The notes under the pieces: generated by a model
Database searches by the model: none
Told to the model about the DNA's origin: nothing
What the model saw: only the letters and a program-made list of their open reading frames with translations
In this document: positions 59,097 through 64,000 of the stretch, piece after piece
Layout: each line of letters starts with the position of its first letter
Position numbering within the stretch: position 1 is the stretch's first letter
DNA from: Nocardioides soli
GTDB lineage: Bacteria; Actinomycetota; Actinomycetes; Propionibacteriales; Nocardioidaceae
Assembly (NCBI RefSeq): GCF_014191495.1
Contig: NZ_JACHWR010000002.1
Location: 1,726,784 to 1,790,783, forward strand
DNA length: 64,000 nt
Direction: 5' to 3'
Made by a program: the position numbers and the translations under genes

Positions 59097-62000
59097 GTGA
59101 AGAAGCTTCTGCTCGCCGGACTGCCGGTCCTGATCATCTTCATGGGCCTGCCGCTGCTGGTCTCCCTGATGGTGGTCATGAGCACGACCGCGGCCGCGGA
59201 GTGCCGCACCCAGACCAACCAGACCGCCCCCACCGAGCTCGGCGACCTCGGCGTCATCGACGGGCCCGTGGGCGGCCCGGTCAAGGGCAAGGTCACCTTG
59301 GCGCAGGCCAACATCCCGCGCCGGTCCGGCCTGGACGGCTTCCGCGCCTCCATGCCCAAGGTCCTCTCGACCAACCCGGACTTCGTCACCCTCAACGAGG
59401 CCAGCGGGTGGACCCTGACGCAGATCGAGGCCGCCGCCCCCGGCTACGGCGCGTTCCGGGTCGCCGACCACACCGGCGACAACAACTCCATGGGCAACGT
59501 CGTGCTCTGGAAGCGCGACACCTGGTCCAAGGCCAACGGCGGCCGGGTCACCCTCGTCGTCGACGACAACACCTACTACCAAGGCCGGGCGGTCACCTGG
59601 GACCGGTTCGCCACCTGGGTGATCCTCGAGCGCGCCGACGGCGCCGTGGTCTCGGTCATCTCCACCCACCACATGACCAACCCGCACAAGTACCCCCGCC
59701 AGCACGGGAACCCGCCACTGACCCGGCCCCAGCAGTACGGCGCCGGCATGGACATCCTGCTGCAGCTGCGCAACTCGCTGGCCACCCACGGCCCGGTGCT
59801 CATCGGCGGCGACATGAACACCCACGCCTCCTACACCGACCTGCCGTGGGCGGCGGCCGCGAAGATGAAGGCCGCCGGCTACGGCTGGCACAACCACGCG
59901 GTCGACTTCGTCTTCTTCCCCCAGCACCAGGGCGTGCGCCTCGAGCGGGGATGGTCCGGAACGATGGTCTCCGACCACCACTGGATCTCCGCCCGCCTCT
60001 CCATGAACGGCGCCGGCCCCGAGAGCGCGCCCACGACCGCGGCCACCAGCGCCGGCGTCGTGAACGCCGCCCACACCACGAAGACGGCGGCCGAGCCGCC
60101 ATCCGGGAACGTGCTCGCCCAGCTGATGCGGCTGCGGTTCGCCTCCAGCTACCCGACCATGACCGCCAAGCAGGCCCGCAACGCGATCACCATCGCCCAG
60201 GTCGCCCGCGACCTCCAGGTGCCCCGCCGCGGGCTGCAGATCGCCATCGCCACCGCGATCCAAGAGTCCAAGCTCGTCAACCTCACCGGCGGCGACCGCG
60301 ACTCCGGCGGCCTGTTCCAGCAGCGCCCCTCTCAGGGCTGGGGCAGCCGCGCCGAGGTCACCAACCCGGTCCTCGCCGCACGGGCCTTCTTCGGCGAAGC
60401 CCAGCACACCGGCAACCCCGGCCTGCTCGACATCCCAGGCTGGCAGAACATGCCGCTGACCCCGGCCGCCCAGGCCGTGCAGCGCTCCGGCTACCCCGAC
60501 GCCTACGCCCAGTGGGAGGACGTCGCCGGCGACATCACCGACCTGCTCGGCGGCGACCTGCCCGACCTTCCCGACAACGGCTCCACCACGAACGTGGCCA
60601 ACTGCCAGGGCGAGACCATCAACCCGGTCACCGTCGGCACCCTCAACCTGCTCGGCGCCGGCCACACCGACAAGGCAGGGGAGCGGCCCGGCTACGACAC
60701 CTGGGACAAGCGACTGCCCGGAGCCATGCGCACGATCGAGAACGCAGGCGTCACGATCGCCGGCCTCCAGGAGGTGCACGGCCCGCAGGCCAACGCCCTG
60801 GAGAACCAGTACGCCGCCAAGTGGGGGATCTACCCGGCCAGCGGGAAGGCACAGAACCGGGTCATCTGGGACCGCAACGAGTGGAAGCAGACCGACGGCC
60901 GCCTCGTCGACATCCCCTACTTCGGCGGCAAGGACGTCGGCATGCCCCTGGTGCAGCTGACGTCGACGACCACCGGCCAGGTCATCTGGGTGTGGAGCAT
61001 CCACAACCCGGCCAACACCCACGGGAACGCCGCCGCGCACCGCAAGGAAGCGCTGCGCCGCCAGCTGGCCACCATGACCGACCTCGCCGGCACCGGGGTC
61101 CCGGCGGTGATCCTGGGCGACTTCAACGACGGCAAGGACGGCAACAACTCCTCACACTGCGCGCTCACCCCCGAGCTCACCAACGCCTTCGGTGGATCGG
61201 CAGAGCCCTGCAAGAAGCCCAAGAAGGACGCGCCGATCGACCACATCTACAGCGCCAACCTCACCTGGGCCAGCGCCAAGGTCGACAACAGCACGCAGGC
61301 CAGCAAGATCGCCGACCACCCGCTGGTGGTCGCCACCACCGCCGGCAGCAGCGCGGGCTGCGCGGTCGCGCAGGCGACCAACTACAACCTCGGCCCAGTC
61401 AAGCCGCAGCTGACGCAACTGGTCAACATCCTCGGCCCGATGTTCGACATCAAGACCGTCGGCGGCTACCGCGAGAGCGCCACCGACCCCAACGGCCACC
61501 CGGCCGGGCTCGCGGCCGACTTCATGGTCCCGCTCACGCCCGCCGGCAAGGCCCAAGGAGACGCGCTCGTGGCGTACGCGCAGGCCCACGCTCGCGAGCT
61601 CGGGATCGACTACATCATCTGGTACCAGCGCATCTGGTCGGTCGCGCGCGCCGACGAGGGCTGGCGGCGGATGGAGGACCGAGGCTCGGCCACCGCGAAC
61701 CACATGGACCACCCGCACATCAACGTGCTGCCCGACGCCAAGGTCACCCCGATCGGGCTCGACGGCGCGTCCTGCGACGAGGTGGTCTACCCGGTTCCCG
61801 CGCAGTACATCGGAACGGACCGGAAGAACTGGCACGACACCGGCCCCTACTGGTCCAACTGGCACACCGGGACCGACTTCTCCGCGCCCTGCGGCACGAC
61901 CGTCTACGCCGCGCACGCCGGCACCATCGAGATCGACACCAGCCAGGGCTGGGCCGGCCCGCAGCTGGTCAAGGTCACCACCGGACCCGGCTCGCTGACC

Positions 62001-62216
62001 ACCTGGTACGCACACATGCAGAGCGTCAGCGTCAGCCGCGGCCAGACGGTCGCCGCCGGCGAGCCGATCGGCCAGGTCGGCAAGGAGGGCAACGGGAGCG
62101 GCTGCCACCTCCACTTCGAGGTCCACCTCAAGAACGGCTCGATCTACGGCCCCGACAACGTCGACCCCTCGACCTGGCTGGCTGAGAACGCCTCAAAGCC
62201 GACCCGCTCCGTCTGA
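59097..62216 (+). CDS. Five-domain secreted hydrolase of the conjugation operon
   Basis: The 1039-aa product starts at GTG and has an N-terminal TM or signal (about 3-28). Domains: first EEP-type (DNase I-like) phosphohydrolase (about 62-298; NEASGW, STHHM, GGDMNTH, SDHH); lysozyme/SLT-like (about 335-500; AIQESKLVN, GGLFQQRPSQGWG); second EEP domain (about 510-745; LQEVHG, SIHNP, LGDFND, DHPLV); a VanY/ARB_07466-like domain (about 760-880; GGYRES, GHPAGLAADF, HMDHPHI); C-terminal M23 peptidase (about 900-1020; HTGTDFS, CHLHFEV). The wall enzymes would open peptidoglycan for the mating channel. The role of two extracellular phosphohydrolase domains is unclear. Confidence 0.82.
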   Translation: MKKLLLAGLPVLIIFMGLPLLVSLMVVMSTTAAAECRTQTNQTAPTELGDLGVIDGPVGGPVKGKVTLAQANIPRRSGLDGFRASMPKVLSTNPDFVTLNEASGWTLTQIEAAAPGYGAFRVADHTGDNNSMGNVVLWKRDTWSKANGGRVTLVVDDNTYYQGRAVTWDRFATWVILERADGAVVSVISTHHMTNPHKYPRQHGNPPLTRPQQYGAGMDILLQLRNSLATHGPVLIGGDMNTHASYTDLPWAAAAKMKAAGYGWHNHAVDFVFFPQHQGVRLERGWSGTMVSDHHWISARLSMNGAGPESAPTTAATSAGVVNAAHTTKTAAEPPSGNVLAQLMRLRFASSYPTMTAKQARNAITIAQVARDLQVPRRGLQIAIATAIQESKLVNLTGGDRDSGGLFQQRPSQGWGSRAEVTNPVLAARAFFGEAQHTGNPGLLDIPGWQNMPLTPAAQAVQRSGYPDAYAQWEDVAGDITDLLGGDLPDLPDNGSTTNVANCQGETINPVTVGTLNLLGAGHTDKAGERPGYDTWDKRLPGAMRTIENAGVTIAGLQEVHGPQANALENQYAAKWGIYPASGKAQNRVIWDRNEWKQTDGRLVDIPYFGGKDVGMPLVQLTSTTTGQVIWVWSIHNPANTHGNAAAHRKEALRRQLATMTDLAGTGVPAVILGDFNDGKDGNNSSHCALTPELTNAFGGSAEPCKKPKKDAPIDHIYSANLTWASAKVDNSTQASKIADHPLVVATTAGSSAGCAVAQATNYNLGPVKPQLTQLVNILGPMFDIKTVGGYRESATDPNGHPAGLAADFMVPLTPAGKAQGDALVAYAQAHARELGIDYIIWYQRIWSVARADEGWRRMEDRGSATANHMDHPHINVLPDAKVTPIGLDGASCDEVVYPVPAQYIGTDRKNWHDTGPYWSNWHTGTDFSAPCGTTVYAAHAGTIEIDTSQGWAGPQLVKVTTGPGSLTTWYAHMQSVSVSRGQTVAAGEPIGQVGKEGNGSGCHLHFEVHLKNGSIYGPDNVDPSTWLAENASKPTRSV

Positions 62217-62236
62217 TCGCTGCCGGGTCCTCTCGG

Positions 62237-62248
62237 CACATAGGTGAC
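62237..62248 (+). promoter_or_regulatory. Exact copy of the ICE 12-bp motif CACATAGGTGAC
   Basis: Identical to the copy at 17364-17375. It is 31 bp before the 62280 start, on the coding strand. Confidence 0.65.
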
Positions 62249-62279
62249 TAGCCAGAACTTTCGACCACGAGGTGAGTCC

Positions 62280-62882
62280 ATGCAGAGAGAGCGCCGACGC
62301 GACCCGTACCCCTGGACCTGGGAGATCCCTGTCGCCGTCGCCCTGGCGACGCTGTTCGTCATCGTCATCGGCATCCAGCTGGGCCGATCGGTCGCGAACC
62401 TGCTCGCCGGCGCCGGGTGGACCTGGCCAGACGCCAACGCCGGCGCGTTCCCCTCCCCGATCGGGACCGCCTTCTGGACCAGCCTCCCCGGCGTGCTCGG
62501 CGGCCACGCCGACGCCGGACTGCCCACACCCACCCCCGACGGACTGGCTGGTCGCGGTCTGGTGTGGGCCAGCCTCGCGCTCACCGAAGCCGCCCTGCTG
62601 ACCGCCACGATCTGGGTCGGCGTGTGGGCCTACCAGCGCTGGGGCCCGGGACGCATGCGCGGCATGGCTACCGCCGCCGAGGCCGAGAAGCTGCTGGGCG
62701 TCACCCGGCTGCGCAAGGTCGCCGGCATCGTCCGGCCCGACCTCTACGGAAAGCACACCACCGCCACGACGGCACCCGTCCAGCGCGCCGCCGGCGACCT
62801 CACCGAACAACCCGGGCCACAGCTCGGCCACGGGCTCAGCCCGTGGCTCTTGGACGGCCGCCGCACGAAGGAGGAGCGATGA
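62280..62882 (+). CDS. 200-aa two-TM conjugation protein
   Basis: It starts MQRERRRDPYPWTWEIPVAV with a TM at about 17-38 and a second around 100-122 (GLVWASLALTEAALLTATIWVG). The C-terminal half is cytoplasmic (MATAAEAEKLLGVTRLRKVAG). It is coupled to the coupling-protein gene (ATGA). The pair probably forms the coupling complex, with this protein as membrane anchor. Confidence 0.65.
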   Translation: MQRERRRDPYPWTWEIPVAVALATLFVIVIGIQLGRSVANLLAGAGWTWPDANAGAFPSPIGTAFWTSLPGVLGGHADAGLPTPTPDGLAGRGLVWASLALTEAALLTATIWVGVWAYQRWGPGRMRGMATAAEAEKLLGVTRLRKVAGIVRPDLYGKHTTATTAPVQRAAGDLTEQPGPQLGHGLSPWLLDGRRTKEER

Positions 62883-64000
62883 AGCTGAGGTTCAACCCGC
62901 TGGACGTGGGTTGGCGCATCGGCGACGCACACGAGCCGCGCGGCGGCGAGCTGTGGGTGCCGTGGGACCGCACCGCCGGCGTGATCGGCCCGCAGGGCTC
63001 CGGCAAGACCCTCGACCTGCTCACCCCGGCGCTGCTCGGCGCCCCGGGCGCTGCCCTGGTGACCTTGACGAAGGTCGAGGACCTGCTGCTCAGCCTCACC
63101 GAACGTTCCCGCGACGACCGGCCATGCGTGGTCCTGGACCCGTTCGGCCTGGCCGAGGGCATCTGGGGTCATGGGGTCGACGAGCTGATCTGGGATCCGA
63201 TCGCCGGCTGCGTGGACCCCAAGGTCGCCGAGCGGCGAGCCAAGGCCTTCACCGCCGGCACCGTCAAGGGCGCGATCACCGGCGGCACCGGCGACGACGC
63301 CGCCCGCTTCTACGCCGCGGAGTCCGCGAAGGTGCTGCAGGGCTACTTCCACGCCGCGGCCCTGACCGGAAGGACCCTCGAGGACGTGCTGCAGTGGGTG
63401 GCCAACCCGACCGCCGCTACCCAGCCGATGGAAATCCTGCGACGCCACCCGCACGCCGAGCCGTTCTGGCACGGCCTGCTGCACGGCGCGCTCAACGGCG
63501 ACGACCGCACCGCCGGCAACACCGTCACCACGGTGCAGCAGGCGGTGTCGCTGTTCTTCCAGGCCGACATCCGCCGCCGCTGCATCCCCAGCCCCGGCCA
63601 CCCCGCCACCGACCTGGCCGACGTGATCCGCCGCCGCGGCACCATTTATCTCCTCGGCCGCGAGGACCCCTACGCCTCGGCCAGCCCGCTGATGACCGCC
63701 GTGGCCGAGCATGTCTTGGACACCGGCCTGCTGCTGGCCAACAGCTCCCCGTGGGGAGGCCGGCTGTGCCCGCCCCTGGTCTCGGTGCTCGACGAGCTGC
63801 CCTCGACCGCACCGCTTCCCACGCTGCGCACCCGGATGGCCAACGAGCGGGCCCTGGGGCTCTCGTTCATCTGGGCCGCCCAGACCCGCCCCCAGCTGAC
63901 CAGCATCTTCGGCGAGCACGAGGCTCGCGCGCTGCTCGGCCTCACCAACACCCTGGTGATGTTCGGCGGATCCAAGGACGTCGCCTTCAACCAGGAGATC
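62879..64000 (+). CDS. VirD4/TraG-like coupling ATPase, cut by the window end
   Basis: From ATG 62879 the visible 374 aa include Walker A GPQGSGKT (residues 37-44) and a TraG-type domain (LVTLTKVEDLLLSLTERS, VVLDPFGLAEG, SVLDELPSTAPLPTLRTRMA, IWAAQTRPQLTSIFGEHEAR). It is typical of soluble-looking actinobacterial coupling proteins with the membrane anchor in a separate gene, here the one just upstream. It delivers the relaxase-DNA complex to the T4SS. The C-terminus is beyond the window. Confidence 0.88.
   Translation, partial: MKLRFNPLDVGWRIGDAHEPRGGELWVPWDRTAGVIGPQGSGKTLDLLTPALLGAPGAALVTLTKVEDLLLSLTERSRDDRPCVVLDPFGLAEGIWGHGVDELIWDPIAGCVDPKVAERRAKAFTAGTVKGAITGGTGDDAARFYAAESAKVLQGYFHAAALTGRTLEDVLQWVANPTAATQPMEILRRHPHAEPFWHGLLHGALNGDDRTAGNTVTTVQQAVSLFFQADIRRRCIPSPGHPATDLADVIRRRGTIYLLGREDPYASASPLMTAVAEHVLDTGLLLANSSPWGGRLCPPLVSVLDELPSTAPLPTLRTRMANERALGLSFIWAAQTRPQLTSIFGEHEARALLGLTNTLVMFGGSKDVAFNQEI

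Noticed and set aside
59058..61040. 660-aa minus-strand and 994-aa plus-strand frames over the wall hydrolase gene
   Set aside because: They overlap a five-domain protein with clear catalytic motifs. Their composition is typical of shadow frames.
12111..64000. Relaxase (MOB) gene
   Set aside because: No protein with a relaxase HUH or rolling-circle motif was found. The element probably encodes it to the right of the window.
1..64000. CRISPR array
   Set aside because: No run of regularly spaced short direct repeats was seen. The repeats present are coding tandem repeats, IS ends or hairpin arms.

Overview
The window is high-GC DNA with GTG starts, ATGA/GTGA-coupled genes and actinobacterial family content. 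It suggests an actinobacterium of the Nocardioides type (inference; no rRNA or housekeeping gene is visible). Essentially all of it is mobile DNA, and no ordinary chromosomal gene can be identified.

Region 1 (1-11.8 kb) looks like a provirus of a tailless, membrane-containing (tectivirus-like, double-jelly-roll) virus. A capsid-protein candidate is followed by a chain of very small one-TM proteins, a transglycosylase, an M23 peptidase, an SGNH-type spike or fibre and a holin-like protein on the plus strand. On the minus strand lie a 242-aa HerA/FtsK-type packaging ATPase, two low-complexity proteins, a tyrosine integrase and two small genes. It abuts a tRNA 3'-end remnant (11.88-11.93 kb). 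The left end lies outside the window.

Region 2 (12.1-25.2 kb) is the integrase end of a second element: integrase, excisionase, and a minus-strand operon with a degenerate M48-like protein nearby, a secreted SNase, and a protein made of tandem DnaA domain-IV repeats, with exact DnaA boxes in neighbouring intergenic DNA. An IS5-family element interrupts a small gene, and a double-HTH regulator closes the block.

Region 3 (25.2-37.4 kb) is a Tad/Flp pilus operon: SAF-domain CpaB, CpaE-like, CpaF, TadB, TadC, a pilin, three TadE/TadG-like pseudopilins, a LysM/BTAD protein, a lipoprotein and a secreted protein. It ends in a strong terminator. TadB and TadC are frameshifted.

Region 4 (37.7-42.5 kb) is cargo: a PIN-domain gene split by an IS3-family element, plus small unknown genes.

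Region 5 (42.6-64 kb) is a conjugative type IV secretion locus: regulator, MinD-like ATPase, pilin-like, VirB8-like candidates, VirB6-like, SCO6880-like, VirB4-like, a five-domain hydrolase and a VirD4-like coupling protein cut by the window end. A 7.2-kb module (51.85-59.09 kb: VOC/DUF5519/DoxX/HxlR genes plus two tyrosine recombinases and a small HTH protein) appears to be inserted between the VirB4-like gene and the hydrolase.

A 12-bp motif (CACATAGGTGAC and close variants) lies upstream of genes in regions 2, 3 and 5, always on the coding strand. This supports regions 2-5 being one integrative and conjugative element (ICE) with a shared regulatory system, integrated in tandem with the provirus at the same tRNA. 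No relaxase is visible; it may lie beyond 64 kb. Numerous single-base, often homopolymer, indels between 19 and 39 kb mean several genes there are either decayed or affected by sequence errors.
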